Positions 21,188 to 33,460 are shown, counted from the first letter of the stretch. The stretch is DNA of 64,000 nucleotides from Larimichthys crocea (GCF_000972845.2 NW_020853581.1:186001-250000); one strand, 5' to 3'. The notes: generated by a model not told the origin, from the sequence alone. Translations and numbers: made by a program.

Positions 21188-24100
21188 CAACCTTAAAATT
21201 TTTAAATTAAAATAATGATTGTCTAAACATTTATACACTCCATTTCTGTGTACATACGCTTTTGTCTAGACAGTGCGTTGCCATAAAGCTGACAAAACAA
21301 CATTAGCCTGCGAGAGCGGCGCAAAATATCAGTATCAAATGATGTCATCTGCCCATGTAATGTAAAGCTAAGATTGAGCTCGATCAATTAGGATTTGCAG
21401 TGGAGCAGAAAATAGCTTATGACAGAGCTAAGGTGGATGAGTGTATGAGGAAAAATAAACTTTTCCTCTGACACACACTCTCTACCTTTGCAGATTCACA
21501 ATGTAGCCACGCTGTACGCATTCATGTACTTACGGGAAATATGACAAAGGTCTTAATGGATTGACAGTTTCGCAATAATGTCTGCAGCTCTGAATCATTC
21601 AAAATCAACAACCTCCATGTTGAAATCCTTTCAGAGAGTGTTTGTGTCTCTCATAGTTGTTGATGTTGTAGAATTTCAGGTTTACTCTACTGAGGTGTTG
21701 CCTCAGATTTTCGTCACATCAGATCTCCTCGAGGTGCTACAAGTCCATGCCTATTTAACAGGATTGCGAGTGACTATCAGAGCGTACTAAAGGACAGGTA
21801 AAGTGCAAATGTAAATTGCTAATTTGGCGACATCTTATTTATGTGATGCATCACTCTTTGTACTAACTACTGCCTTTTCTCTTTACCCCTCTTTGCAAAA
21901 TGTATTATTTTCTGTCCACTACAGGCCTCCTATAAAAGCAAGTTTACACTGGCATGAGTGTGAAAACCGAAATTAATTTATTCAATAAGCAGTTCCATAA
22001 ATTAACTGTGTTTAATCTTCTGTGTTGTGTAAAAACTCTTAAATAATAAACTTTATGAAAGAGAGGGAAAATGTGTTACAGTGTCACCTTTTCTTACATC
22101 AGTTTGAAATTTACTGTGACACTTCTGGGACTACATAGTTTACTACTTACACTGAAGGAACATTGGCTGAAAAATCTGTAAATTATGACCCTGTGTGAGC
22201 TGAGGTTGAGGCAGAGGCATAGTTGAGGCTTCATAATCTTCAGGCAAAATCTTCAGCTGTCACATCAGTGAACCTGTAAAGTTGATCTTTTCACAGCCTA
22301 TAATTTGTAGCAGATATTATCAGTATGGATATCAGTGTGTCAGAATGAGTTAAATGATGAATCAATTAAAATGACTTATTACCTGCCCGATCTGCCTTAT
22401 CACCTTGATCTGCTTTCAAAAGCAGCGTCTTGAACAGAAAACTTCCTCTCGGTAAGCAACTTTGTACAGTGGGTTATTCCCAGTGACAGCTCAAATCATG
22501 TTTGTTATTGTGCAAGAGGTTGAGAGCTGACGCTTTGACGGGCAGGTGTAATAAGCCAGGGAGTTTAGATGTCACCTATGGGCGCAGCCTGGGGCAAATA
22601 AGGCCTAGTGAGTGTCTAAAGATTCCTGCACTATAATGTAACTCTTTGTTCAAGTTGTAGTGCAGAGATGGGAATATGTTCATGCTTGACGTGCTCTTGT
22701 AATACCGGAGTAATGAGTGTCAAAAAGCAATGGCCATTCCAAATACCTTTTGGCATCGTGCGTCACTTTGGTGTCAAAACCACAATCCAAACGCAGGTGT
22801 AGCTGTAATTGTTTCACTTAAGATATTATGATTTATATCAGCTGTAAGCTGTGCGGGAAACTACAACTCAATATTTTTTCTTTAATCAAGCGATGTTATA
22901 TGTTGTTATATATGTATAACTGTGGAGCTGGATACAGACTGAATAAACACAATGTCCTGCATGCATAGTACATAACTACAGCATACAGGAGTTAATGGCA
23001 GCCTGCTCGACAACTGGCAACAGTGTAAATGATTAATTAATGACTGACTTAAATAATCACATAAACATTTCACACAGTATTTTTTCTTTCTGTTTATATC
23101 ACGACGACACAAACTCATCTTTCCATGTTTTTTTTTTTATCTACCCTATTTACGGGGGGCGTGGTGCACTCCACAATGCTAAATGCTGTTAATCCTCGCC
23201 CGAGGGCCTCTGACAACAGAAATACAAATTTGCAGCTTCCTTAATTACCAGATTTCAAAAACAAACAATAAATCTGCCTTAGATAGAAAGGCTGGTGGAA
23301 AACAAACAACCTCTGGGCTTACAGACGGTTACCACCGTATTCTGATGTCTTAGGAAGATTAGCATAAAAGCCCATGTATATTGTGGAAAAGGAACTGTGC
23401 AGAGGTTGTGACACTTCAAAAAAAAATCTGGAAATGATAGTTTCCTAAAGTTAATACATTTTTGCTTTTTGGAGTAGAAGTCGGAAGAAGTTTTAAGGTG
23501 GTTGTTTTGCGAGTTGATTGAGAGATACATCTCACTCATTGGAACAAGGTGTGTCTGTTTCACGCATGAGTAATACCTCTCACAGGACAAAGATGTGCTC
23601 TGTTCTGTGTTGACCACCCGAGTATTGCAGCCCAGCTTTTGAGGTTTTGATTATATTTTATGAGTCCTAATTGTGACTGACCTGGCCCGCCGGTGGCTTC
23701 ATTTCATCTTAGGGAAGAAGGGTCCGGTCCTTCCTGCTGACTGGGGCATCTTGGTCGATCAGCGTGGCTGTCTGCTGACCTCCACCTTCACAGGACGGTG
23801 AGGGACACGTCTCAAGTTCATCCTCCCCTTGGGTGGTATGGCTCTCAGCTTACCTCCACCTGTCCACTGGGGCCAGCTTCTCCCTTCACCCCTCGCCCTC
23901 CAGCTTCTCTGTGAGACTACTTAACATACCCGGCTCAGCTCCTTTTACAGCCCTTAAACAAAACTCTGCCATTGTTTACCAACACTAATGCGCGGAAAAC
24001 ACTGCTTTTAAGTCTAGTTATTTTGTTGCGTTACGTAAAATGTTAAGTGGTTGAGTTTTTCTAAAAGGAAGTGAGTGAAGCTATGGATGAACTAAAACCT

Positions 24101-25646
24101 TAAACCTCATACGGATAATAAAATATTAGTTCAAAATGAGGCAACACTGAGGATTTTTCTCACTCTGAAGTCCAGTGGCTGGTGCTCTCTTTAGGTAGTA
24201 ACATAAGAATGTGAGTCTAACCCTTTATTAAACTGCAGATTCCTCATTGTTTGTATAACCCCAAAGTGACTCCAGAGTCACATTTGTTCTCTAGGCCTCT
24301 GTACAGCGGAAAATGGCCGCTGCATGACCAGATCCTCTTTGATGCAATAATGAAAACAAATGAGTGTAACATGATAATATATTGAGGAGTGCCGCAGTTT
24401 CAAAGCCGACATCGCGGGGAATTGAGGTGCAACCAGGGAAACACTAAGCTATGTTTGTCATCACTCTCGACATTGTCTCTTGCACAAATTATTTCCTCGA
24501 GTTCACTTCAGAGTATTTGTCTTCTTAAGGGTTCAATTAATCAAAGGAAGCACGGCTCCATATGCCTCCGCAAGGTGACTCTGACTGACCTCGGCATCAC
24601 TGAGGACTTGAAGCCATACTTTATTGTATCGCTAGATTTTTTGGGGGATTTTTAATGGAACACTTCACTTCTTTACACTCTGTGTAAACACAGTGCTTAA
24701 ATAGGACTCCCTAGAAATTATGACTGTTAGAGCGCTCTAAATATGGTGATCAGACATGACCCAGTTTATCATGTGTGAATTGAGTTATTGATCCTTTTTA
24801 TTTACATAAACATAATTTTATCTTTATTACCTGCTATTTACATAGACTCTGAGTTATTTCCTACAAGCTCACCTGTTGTTCTCATAAGGAAATCAATGCC
24901 TCTCTCTGGCGGTATAATAACATTCCCGCTGGAGAGTAACCGCTTAATTCACTCTTATCACTTTTGGTTGTCTGGCTTCCAGTCAAGCTGGGGTCCAAGA
25001 GGTGAAATGAGTTTGGCAACCTCAACTCCAGGCGCAACAAGAGAACACACATCATGGTACAGTTAGTGGAAAAAGAGAGGGAAAATTGCCTGCATAAGCA
25101 GGAAAGATAGAGTTTCATCGTCATCCCACTAAAAACGCACACTCGTCTTTGGCAGACTTCAAACACTTAATCGGCAATCATTTTTCAATGAGCCCCAGAG
25201 GAGCACATTTTAGTGCTCCACCAAACAGTCTGCTGCTTTGTGCTCTCTAATCCCTCACGGTTATGCATCATGGGGAGCCAGTGGTCGTTCTTTAGGCGGA
25301 GGTTAACCCCCCACCTCCAGACTCACAGACAAGCAGACAGACAGACCCACAGCACTGCTCCAGTCCTCTCCTCTTCTGCCTCTGCTCTACCTCACCCGCA
25401 ACATCTGTATCCATCAGGAAACACTCACTTTCTATTGGTGCAGCCCTCAAATTATGATTGTCTTTTGATCTGGAGGCTGGACAAAATGCAAATGAAACGT
25501 GATCCCATAAATGGTCTTCTCATCTGCCTCGTTAGGCTCTATGAAGAGGTTTCACCAGCCCCTTGGATCGAGCCCTGCCTCTTCTGGACTTGTATCGCAC
25601 ATGTGACTGACTCACTTCAGAGACGCCCCCACTCCTTCCCTGCCCC

Positions 25647-25651
<5 letters not shown>
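21188..25651. other. long non-coding stretch, nothing recognised
   Basis: Mostly AT-rich unique sequence. A pyrimidine-rich, GC-richer patch at 23690-23930 looks different from its flanks but has no open frame of note. The minus-strand frame at 23279-23617 (112 codons) and plus-strand frame at 24389-24655 (88 codons) show no family resemblance. An octamer ATGCAAAT lies at 25486-25493. Confidence 0.45.

Positions 25652-25693
<42 letters not shown>
25652..25693. repeat. (AC)21 microsatellite
   Basis: Near-perfect dinucleotide run that produces the TH-repeat tail of the 164-codon frame at 25213-25707, the longest in the window. This argues that the frame is spurious. Confidence 0.97.
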
Positions 25694-25695
<2 letters not shown>

Positions 25696-25739
25696 GCTTC
25701 AATTTAACCCCTGCTTCACTCCCATCTCATCTTTTGCTT

Positions 25740-26100
25740 GTGTTCACAATGTGTGACATAACACTCAGGAAAAATCATATGCAAGGAAGCCAATAATCTA
25801 AACAGCACTTAACCTGGCCGGTGGAGGAGAGTATTTGTGTGATGAGAAAATCTCCAGGCTCTGGCTCCGTCTCATTAATGAGAAAAGATGAGCGTTCCCC
25901 ACTGCAATTAAGAGTCAATCTCCTGCATTAACTCACCGCCCTGCGGCCACACACACAGCACAAAGACAACAGGCCATCCCCTGTCACTCATTTTCCTGGG
26001 GTGAGCAGTGCGGAGAGCACTTCCAAAATAGATTAAATTAGATGCTCTGTCCTTCTGGGCTCACCTGCTGAAACCTAAACTTGGGGAATGCAGTACTGCG
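25740..26100. promoter_or_regulatory. candidate conserved non-coding element
   Basis: Clean block with AATCATATGCAAGG, GCCAATAATC, CGTCTCATTAATGAG (palindromic CTCATTAATGAG), CTGCAATTAAGAGTCAATC, TGCATTAACTCACC and AATAGATTAAATTAGATG. The 12-bp palindrome CTCATTAATGAG is a paired homeodomain-type site. A strong enhancer texture. Confidence 0.42.
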
Positions 26101-26519
26101 AGGAAATGCAATGAATGCAGTTCCAATTCTGTCGGACATTTGATCATGTCACAATGATAATTCTAGTGAAGCGTCCCACAGAAGAAGATGCATTACAGTC
26201 CTACATTTAGGACAATGGGCCTTTTTTTTCACCGCAGACATGTTGAACTGTCATAGTAGGAAAACACAGGTGTTACCAATTACATTAATGATGACTCTGC
26301 TCTATTCATTTGTCCTAGTAAGTCATGAGCAGTGAGCCAACATGAACAATACAAGGAGCCAGAAACTAAAACATCTAAATGGAATTCAGCCATCATTAAT
26401 TTTATTACTTCCTCCTCTGCTACTTGGAAAGCGAAAATGTACTTGTGCATTAACCTAAAATACTCTCAGTAAAACACAGTTTTGAGTTTTTGAGCTTAAG
26501 TCACGTGCTTATTACATAT
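26100..26519. other. non-coding stretch with mild regulatory texture
   Basis: Contains CATTAATGATGAC and CAGCCATCATTAATTTTATTAC words around 26284-26406, but nothing more specific. No coding signal. Confidence 0.4.
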
Positions 26520-26780
26520 TTAAAGGTGCCCTGTGCAGTTTTTTGTAAAGAATGTTTTGTTTACAAATAAAAAAACAGAATGCTTTGTATGTATTCAAAA
26601 GTGCAAGTTTCTCCTCATAAAACAGATTTTATAAAATATTTTAGGTGACTTGCGCACACTCCAGTACCAGGTGAGCTACCGAGGTAAGCTTACATCCTCA
26701 TCCAGCCTGGGTCTCTCTCCCCTGTCTATCTCTCCGGCTGTTAATATCTAATAAAGCAAACAGAAAATGCACATTAAATA
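26520..26780. mobile_element. degraded interspersed repeat (teleost type)
   Basis: Begins TTAAAGGTGCCCTGTGCAGT and continues with a phrase like TTTGTTTACAAATAAAAAAACAG and AAAAGTGCAAGTTTCTCCTC. This opening resembles a dispersed non-coding element that I recall from many fish genomes. It has no open frame, so it would be a non-autonomous relic. The distal boundary is uncertain. Confidence 0.5.
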
Positions 26781-27359
26781 TCGAACAGATGCTTCTTCTT
26801 TGCAGATCTTGCTTGAAAGCACCATATGAATGTTACCACTCGCATGTTTGGGCGCTTCTCTTATCTTCAACACAAGTGTTTGCCCCTCGTTGTATAAAAA
26901 AAAAAGCAGCATATGACACTATTTTAGACTGTGTAACACTCAATGGAAAAGCAGGTTTGGATGACTTAGCATTGCAATTTGAACAGCAAACATCATTAAG
27001 CACTCTAAGCGCAATATTCATCAAACAAGATTACCGCAGCACTCAAAAGGAGCGCGATGGCAGGCGACAACAAACAGACAGTCATTTCAAAGACGAGCAC
27101 ACTGTGGGCGTGGTGGGAGAAAATCTCAGCATAAATAGTGAGGATAAACACGCCACTTGAAAACCATTATTCTGTTTATTATGTTACATCACATCATTTT
27201 ATTGCAGGACCAAACAGGGCCTATGCATGTCTGTTGTGGCTGTGTGTGTGTGTGTGTGTGTGGTGGTCATGGGGGTATTTAAGAGTCCACCAGAAAACAG
27301 AGAGACAAGTGGAGGGATGGGAGATTGAGTTGGGGTGGGGTGGACTGGCATAATGAGTG
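26781..27359. other. non-coding stretch, nothing recognised
   Basis: The plus-strand frame at 26789-27160 (123 codons) has an unremarkable composition, contains a lysine pair from an A-run, and has no family resemblance or good splice sites. A (TG)10 tract lies at 27241-27261. Confidence 0.5.
27241..27261. repeat. (TG)10 microsatellite
   Basis: Perfect short dinucleotide run followed by TGGTGG. Confidence 0.95.
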
Positions 27360-27369
27360 ACATATTGTG

Positions 27370-27740
27370 AAATCTTTACCTACAAAGCAGAGTCTTCTTC
27401 CATGCAAATGAGACTCACTCGATAAGGATCTGTTTGATGGGACACATGCGGAATATGAGGCAGTTAATTCCCTCATTAGTATTCCACAGAGCTGATTGGC
27501 AAAGACCAGAGAGAGAGCCAGCCGGAGAGCATGTCTGCAAAACCCAATATTGATTTGTTTAATGGTGTCAGGGAGTCAAAAAATCACAAATCTCCTGTCA
27601 ATTGTTTATGAGGCTGTTTAGCGGGCCAATAGATGCCCCTCGCTTAATTAATACCTCATTACGGAGATGTGATTATATGCTTGAACTGTTAATGGGGCCC
27701 CTGAATTTCAAAGACCACCATAAAAGGTGTTTTGACAAAT
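27370..27740. promoter_or_regulatory. candidate conserved non-coding element (strong)
   Basis: An exceptionally clean block. An octamer ATGCAAAT lies at 27402-27409. It is followed by CAGTTAATTCCCTCATTAGT, GCTGATTGGC, CCAATATTGATTTGTTTAATG, CCTGTCAATTGTTTATGAGG, TCGCTTAATTAATACCTCATTACGG and GTTAATGGGGCCC. Homeodomain, POU, forkhead/SOX and PBX/MEIS-like words are packed together with no repeats, as in deeply conserved developmental enhancers. The target gene is unknown. Confidence 0.5.
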
Positions 27741-28129
27741 AGAGCTGGGGAAAACGCCATATCTGATGAGTCTCAGTGTGTTTGTTGATTTGGGACTCGT
27801 TGTTTGTTTTCTTCCCGTTTTGTGCTTCCATTATCCACGGGGTATCCATGCTGGAAGGCTCCACGTTCTGCTCTGGTTATGTCTGATTCTGCTTTCTATC
27901 ATCCGGCAGCATTATTGTTGTTAAACCAGGTAAATAAATGTAATAAATAGGAAGGAGTAATAAAAAGTCAGTGCCAGGTATAGAAAAAAATCAGCCGTAC
28001 TGACAAAAAAAAGCTATTAAATAAAATGTTGACACTATCGGAATGTGTCTGCGGGAAACATATTTTAGAAATGATTATTGACAAAGAGGCCAATCCAAAA
28101 AAAAAAAAAAAGAAAAAGCATTAAACATC
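27741..28129. other. non-coding stretch with A15 tract
   Basis: AT-rich. Contains a poly-A run at 28097-28111 and no exon-like open frame. Confidence 0.5.
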
Positions 28130-28620
28130 TTGTTACAAATGGCAGAAAGGCGAGGGGCGCCGATGTTCACCTAGGCGAGCACACATGGCTGATCTGAAGG
28201 GCTCTCTATTTAAAGGCCCATAAAGAGAGTGATAATGGCATAGGTTTATGAGGACTCAGCCCAGTGAGACAGGCTGTTACTGCCGCGGCTGCTGTTGTTG
28301 TTATTCCCACTGTTCCTCGATGGCCACTAAAGCGGAAAAATGGATCCCCACTTTGGGCTGAAATATGAAGCTGGGCTTATTCTCCCTCTCTTTCTCTTTT
28401 TGTGTGAAAGGCGCCCAGGCATTTGCCTGCATGGTTATGGAGTAAATGCTCAGCTCCATGGCTGGGCTTCTGCACGGTTCCCCCCTCCATTTCATTCCCC
28501 CTGACAGGATTAGCAGGTCTCCAGTGTTAGAAATACATTAAGTGGACCTTTGCAGTCACTTATTATGCCTGATTATGCAGCTGGAATGGGGAAGGTAGGC
28601 TCTGTTTGTAGTTAAATAAC
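28130..28620. promoter_or_regulatory. candidate conserved non-coding element (strong)
   Basis: A long repeat-free block with CpG-richer composition. It contains GGCGCCGATGTTCACC, CTATTTAAAGGCCCATAAAG, GTGATAATGGC, a short (GCTGTT)-like run, GGCTGGGCTTC and a final TTATTATGCCTGATTATGC. It looks like an enhancer or a short non-coding exon. No splice or promoter signals single out the latter. Confidence 0.42.
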
Positions 28621-29439
28621 TTCTCAGATGCTTTTTTTTAAACAGCAGCAATCTTCAAAGCATGAACGGGTCAGTGGCTCAGGCACAAAGCTGAGATTGA
28701 TTTCCACCCTCCTACTCTTTGTTCCCGTGGTTTAAAGAGGACAGGTTCTACTAAATTAGTTTGCCCGTGTTATTAATGGAATAGCCAATTAAACTCCCAT
28801 ACAGTGGTGTCATGGCAAAACAATGCAGCCTTCCCACTACAGTGGTTAGTACAGCAGGGTTAATGAAATGGTTAACTTATGCTGATGTATAGATAGGATT
28901 AGGCTCCATCTGGGCGGTGTGCCACAGAGTCCCAACAGCTGTCCATCCGCAGAGTGACGCATTCGCAGGATCTTCTCAGGTCCAGGCGATACATAACAGC
29001 GCATCGACATCACCCGAGACAGCGAACGTGCCGAATGTTGACTTCTCGTGTTTTGACAGCTGGGACAAAACAATCTGAGAGTTTTGAGCTAAAACAAGTG
29101 GACGATTTAGCGGAGTCTGAGAGAGTTTCCATGAAATCAACGGAGAAAGTGAGATTGACAGGGGAAAAAGGGAAAAAGAAACTGCCCTAGCATAGTGTAG
29201 CAAACAGTGTGTGTAGGTGTGTGTGCATTAGGAAATTGAAGATTGGGTATTTAGGTGGGTACAGAGGTTGTCTTAGTGTCAGCGTCAGTGCTCAGATTGT
29301 CCAAAATGAGAGAATATTCATTGTCGCTCCAACAACGAAACCCAATCCCGTGTTCATCCTTCTTACTTTATTTTCTGTAGCGCCAGCAACATTTGCCATT
29401 TTGTTATTCATTCATTATCTTGACAATGTAAATGACTCA
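28621..29439. other. non-coding stretch, nothing recognised
   Basis: The frame at 28954-29190 (78 codons) has a lysine/glutamate-rich end but comes from purine-rich DNA, is overlapped on the minus strand by another frame, and has no family resemblance. Confidence 0.45.
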
Positions 29440-29720
29440 TCACATTTAAAATGTCTCCCTAAGGTGAACAGACCCCGGGAATAATGTGAATGAAATCATG
29501 GGCATTTAGGTTACAGCCCAGTTCTCTTGGCCTGAAAATCCCAGTTAGACAATAATGCAGAGCAGAGGGAAAATTAGTCTTCCTCACTTGATGGCTGTTA
29601 TACTTGGCCACTTCCTGACCCACTGTGAATAAACTCCAATTTATGCCAATTATCCACGTTACAGACGGCACCCATACAAATTAGCAATAATGCCAGAGGT
29701 GATGAGAATGTGCAAGCTGA
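29440..29720. promoter_or_regulatory. candidate conserved non-coding element
   Basis: Words include GGGAATAATGTGAATG, AGACAATAATGCAG, GAAAATTAGTC, CCAATTTATGCCAATTATCC and ACAAATTAGCAATAATGCC, all in clean sequence. Repeated AATAATG and AATTA cores suggest homeodomain or POU input. Confidence 0.4.
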
Positions 29721-30642
29721 AGTTGCTATTATCATATTCTTCAGCTCGAATACCTCACATGTACAGCAGATCACAGCTGAAAATGACTTTACACATGTTA
29801 TCTATAAGGCGAGTTATGCTAACGCTAAATTGATAATATTTCTATTTATGTCCTCCAGAGGAGCGGTGTATTTGTGGCGACAGGGAGGGTAAGGAATGGC
29901 TTTTCTACCCAGAACAGCTGACACAAGTGATCCGTTATTTCTTAGAGGGGAGGTCAGGCACATGGGGCCTCCACACATCACACACCTCGGGCCATGACCA
30001 CTCAGCAACGCCCTCCCCATCCCGGGCCCGGCCCTGTCACATCTGGCCCCAAAGACCCGGGACGTTTTCTTTCCCCTGTTCAAAATGCACCAGTGGTTCC
30101 CATTTAACACCTGTTCGCCCTAATTTCCATTTTCGGGGACGCTGTGGATTTCAAATCATTTATCACTTCCCAAAGTGCTTCCACATGTGCGCTGCCTTTC
30201 CCAGTGTGAGGGGTTCCTGCCTCCGGCCAACCTTTTCCAAATGTATTAAAATTCAGTTTGGTCCAAAGAAGTTCAGACACTGATGTTTCATTGTGGTGAT
30301 GTCTGGTAATTATTAGTCTAAATTACGGCTCTGGCATGTGACTTGACAGGGTGGACTCCATGTTTAAAAGGAGAGATGGGGCGAGGAGGTAGGGCCAAGG
30401 TGGTCTGTTAGGCTTTGTGCACTTTTATAACCGTGTTCCCCAACACTGGGATGTCAGTCAGACTGAAACAGTTTCGCCACCGTGGAAACACTTGTGTGGT
30501 TAGGGACCTGAGAGGGTCCACTGGGGCCCAGTGTGGGGCAGCTGGGTGAAGGCTGTGTCAAAAGCACTCCACTGTGAGGGGAAGACTCCCACATCGAGCT
30601 CTGATGAGCATTAAATACCAACTGCAGTCCAGTTGATATTCA
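29721..30642. other. non-coding stretch with GC-rich patch
   Basis: A GC-rich patch at 29940-30070 includes CCCGGGCCCGG. The frame at 29927-30283 (118 codons) and its minus-strand partner are both driven by this patch and show no domain. No CpG island of usual length is present. Confidence 0.45.
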
Positions 30643-30655
30643 AGGTCAGAGTTCA
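30643..30655 (+). promoter_or_regulatory. possible DR1 nuclear-receptor element
   Basis: AGGTCA-G-AGTTCA is a direct repeat with one-base spacing. One base departs from the perfect DR1. DR1 sites are used by RXR heterodimers, HNF4 and COUP-TF (NR2F) proteins. Chance occurrence at this quality is about 0.3 per window. Confidence 0.3.
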
Positions 30656-31289
30656 TATTGTGAAACCAGGATTAGATCTCAAAGTGGAAAACGATTTGAA
30701 TGAAAGTGAAATCAGATTATGTCTTGGGGCTCTTTGGTCAACAGTCCCCAAACCTCAGCAGCACACCAATGGTGAGTAATTGGCTTTGACAAAATGGGAC
30801 AGGAGACACGCAACCTACTTGGAAACTGTAATGTGATCATGTTGTGCATATTGCTTAAAAACATAGACATGTTGAAGCATCCCTCCCACGTATACAGTGG
30901 TTGTGTTTTTCATTGTCAACACCTTTAGAGCAACAAATTTAGGGTTTGCATTTGCCTCCCAACGTACGCAGCTGAGTTTCAGCTGTGGCAAAAAAAAAAG
31001 TTCCAGAAATGAAATAAAGAAAAAAACTACCAACAAGTTGTGTCGTCATCACATAAAATAATATCCAAAAATCATGGTAGATAATGGGAACCTTATCGCC
31101 ACATTCTTCATGTTCAAGGGCATGTGCTACAGAAGTGGAAATAACAATATTTCCACAAACACACAAAAAAAGAAATTTATTCAAATTTAATCTAATTAAA
31201 AGAGGAAAATGTAACATTTGTGTTTACAAAGTAAGTTTTTTTTTGACGTCGCTAAGCTCCATCTTCAAGTGGTGAATGTTTGAAACTGT
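30656..31289. other. non-coding stretch, nothing recognised
   Basis: AT-rich with short A-runs near 30990 and 31166. Frames of 63-92 codons are unremarkable. Confidence 0.5.
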
Positions 31290-31760
31290 ACTGTAAGTGC
31301 GCTTAATTAAAGTGGGCTGTGAAAATGTGCACTAATCAGATATGGTTGGTAACAAAGTCCATGAAATTACTAATTAGAATTTCATTAAAAGGTACTGCTT
31401 TATCATCTGAGGAAATCGTAACCTTTAAAACGCTTTCAGGAAGCCAGTATGCGTCTTTAAATGGGCTAAAAGAGAGAAACGGCTGGCTTTTGATGTAATA
31501 TCTCATTTAGGATTTGAGCTAAATTGGACCATTTAAACATGTCATTGTTTTGGACGTAATTTATCAGACTAATTAATGACAGTTATTGCCTGGGTTTGGG
31601 CGGCTGACAGAACACCAGGCTCCTGCAGGAAGAGATCACAAAGACAGACGTTTAGCTTGGATGAAAACACACCATTAGGAAGCGTTTGCCAAGAATGAAA
31701 GCCACCCCTTTTTGATTTCTTGTCCTGTTAGACTAGCTCAGATGATTAACAATCACATTT
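31290..31760. promoter_or_regulatory. candidate conserved non-coding element
   Basis: Dense TAAT/ATTA cores lie in repeat-free sequence: GCGCTTAATTAAAG, GCACTAATCAGATATGG, ATTACTAATTAGAATTTC, TTTATCAGACTAATTAATGAC and CATTAGGAAGCG. ACTAATTAG and CTAATTAATG are classic homeodomain sites. A strong enhancer texture. Confidence 0.43.
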
Positions 31761-32859
31761 CAAAGTGTCGTGGAGAAGACAGAACATACACAGTTGTTTG
31801 GTGCTTACTTTAATCCATGTGTGTAATTTACCATTTTATTACAAAGGTGACAATTCCAGCTCATAGACATTAAATATCCTTCATACTAATACCTCATTTT
31901 GCTTTCCATCCTGTTAAGTAGATTAAAGTTTGCATCCTATGGGCAGTATAGTGTGTCGTCCACGTGACTGACTGCCTGATTACTATTCCTCCCATCAGTT
32001 GGCCAGGATGGGCTGTGTTAGTTGAAGGGATCATATGTCAGCACTCAGGCCTGTTTATCTGAGGGACAGAGGCAGTGGAAGAAAAGACAATCTGTTCTTC
32101 TACTAATGACTGGCTGATTTAAGCCCCGCAGAGTTCACTCTTTTATACGAGGACTCACAAGAACAGAGAATAACAGGCAAACTGTCGACATTGAGCAGAT
32201 ATGTGTAGAAAGCTGATTAGTTGATAGTTCGCTCCGGTAACACCCATGAGTCAGAGGTGAGCACGGGTGAAAAGTGAAAAGTAATACTGTAGACTTCCCT
32301 TGTGTCGTGCCCTCTGCAGAGGTGCTGGCCTGCTGCAGATGTTGAAGAGGGAAAGCCGCCGGAGCAGAGGTGCATGATGGGGCCACAAATTGTCAGTCTA
32401 ACTGGATGCAGTTTCAGTCTGACTTTACGGTCTGACAAAGTTCAAATAAAATCATGAAACTGATCGAGTTCTGCTCCAAAGTGGGAATCCAATCAAACTC
32501 AAGGCACACATTAGGTTAACTGCCAAGTGTTGTGCAAAACAAGGCATGTCGGGAATGCAGCTGTTTAATTTGCCCTGCAGGCTTCATAAACCTTTGCCTT
32601 TGAAATACCAAGCACGGTGGCAACATTCTGTCCTACCGTGTACATGTGTACACATGTAACGTAGGGTTTCTCATGCAACATAAATTCTCACCAGATGAGC
32701 AACGGGATGTGATTGTAAAGGTTATGACGCAGAAGAAGAAAAAAAGAAAAAAGAAAAAATCACATCACTTTGTCTATATCTATTATATATGTGTCTATAT
32801 CGATTTCTTATTTATGGATTTGTATTTCCTTCAATAAAGCACAATTTTTAAAATTTAAA
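31761..32859. other. non-coding stretch, nothing recognised
   Basis: Includes a purine tract of AAGAAG/AAAAAG units at 32726-32759 and an 18-bp palindrome listed separately. No exon is recognised. Confidence 0.5.
32641..32658. other. perfect 18-bp palindrome
   Basis: TACATGTGTACACATGTA equals its own reverse complement over all 18 bases. It is built from ACATGT/GTGTAC words and could arise from TG/CA drift or serve as a dimeric binding site. Confidence 0.9.
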
Positions 32860-33385
32860 TAAAAGACCACTGATGAAATTGATTAGCACAGACACTTTTG
32901 TTGATTGTGGTTGATGCCTGGGGGCAAATGATGTCGTTAGTTTGATTTGTGGCACACCCTGGTTTCTCAAGTGGAAACTAATTTGCACCTTTGCGCGGGC
33001 GACACTTAGGCATTAGCTTGTGAGTGTGTCAGTACCTGTAATTAAAGCAGATGGTCAAATAACCCTGTCAGGACTGTTAACAAAGTAGGGCCTCTACATG
33101 GTCCTAATTCCCTGCCTGTTTGCAGAGATGAACTGCTCCTCGGCCAATTCCCCCTGCACGTTGTTACAGAGGAGTTGTTTTTTCACTCCGTTTGGGCCTT
33201 ATTAAAGCTGTGGCTACAATTAAGGCATACAGTAAATAGACTTGGTTGAGGACAACAGAGAGGACGTTTAGGCGACAGTCTCTGTGACATGCCAGATATG
33301 ACCTTAAATGACTTGAAATGAAGCCTGTTAATACCAAGCTGCCTAATCTCCACAGCACAGGTACTCATGTTTGAATAACCTTCAA
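32860..33385. promoter_or_regulatory. candidate conserved non-coding element (long)
   Basis: Over 500 bp of clean unique sequence ending at a poly-C run. Words include GAAATTGATTAGCAC, TTTTGTTGATTGTGG (SOX-like), AACTAATTTGCACC, CCTGTAATTAAAGCAGATGG, GTCCTAATTCCC, CCTTATTAAAGC, ACAATTAAGGC and GCCTGTTAATACC. It is one of the best long candidates, and might be two adjacent elements. Confidence 0.45.
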
Positions 33386-33389
33386 TCAG

Positions 33390-33406
33390 CCCCCCCCCCC
33401 CCCCCC
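33390..33406. repeat. poly-C tract (C17)
   Basis: Pure C run, the same length as the tract at 14959-14975. It is followed by a purine-rich AAAGAAAG stretch at 33461-33486. Confidence 0.97.
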
Positions 33407-33460
33407 ACAAAAAACGAAAGAGCTGTTTCCTCAATAATTTCCTTTTTATCCTGGAAGCAA

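Noticed and set aside
25213..25707. 164-codon plus-strand open frame, the longest in the window
   Set aside because: Its tail is a Thr-His run encoded by the (AC)21 microsatellite, no domain is recognisable and no splice context supports it.
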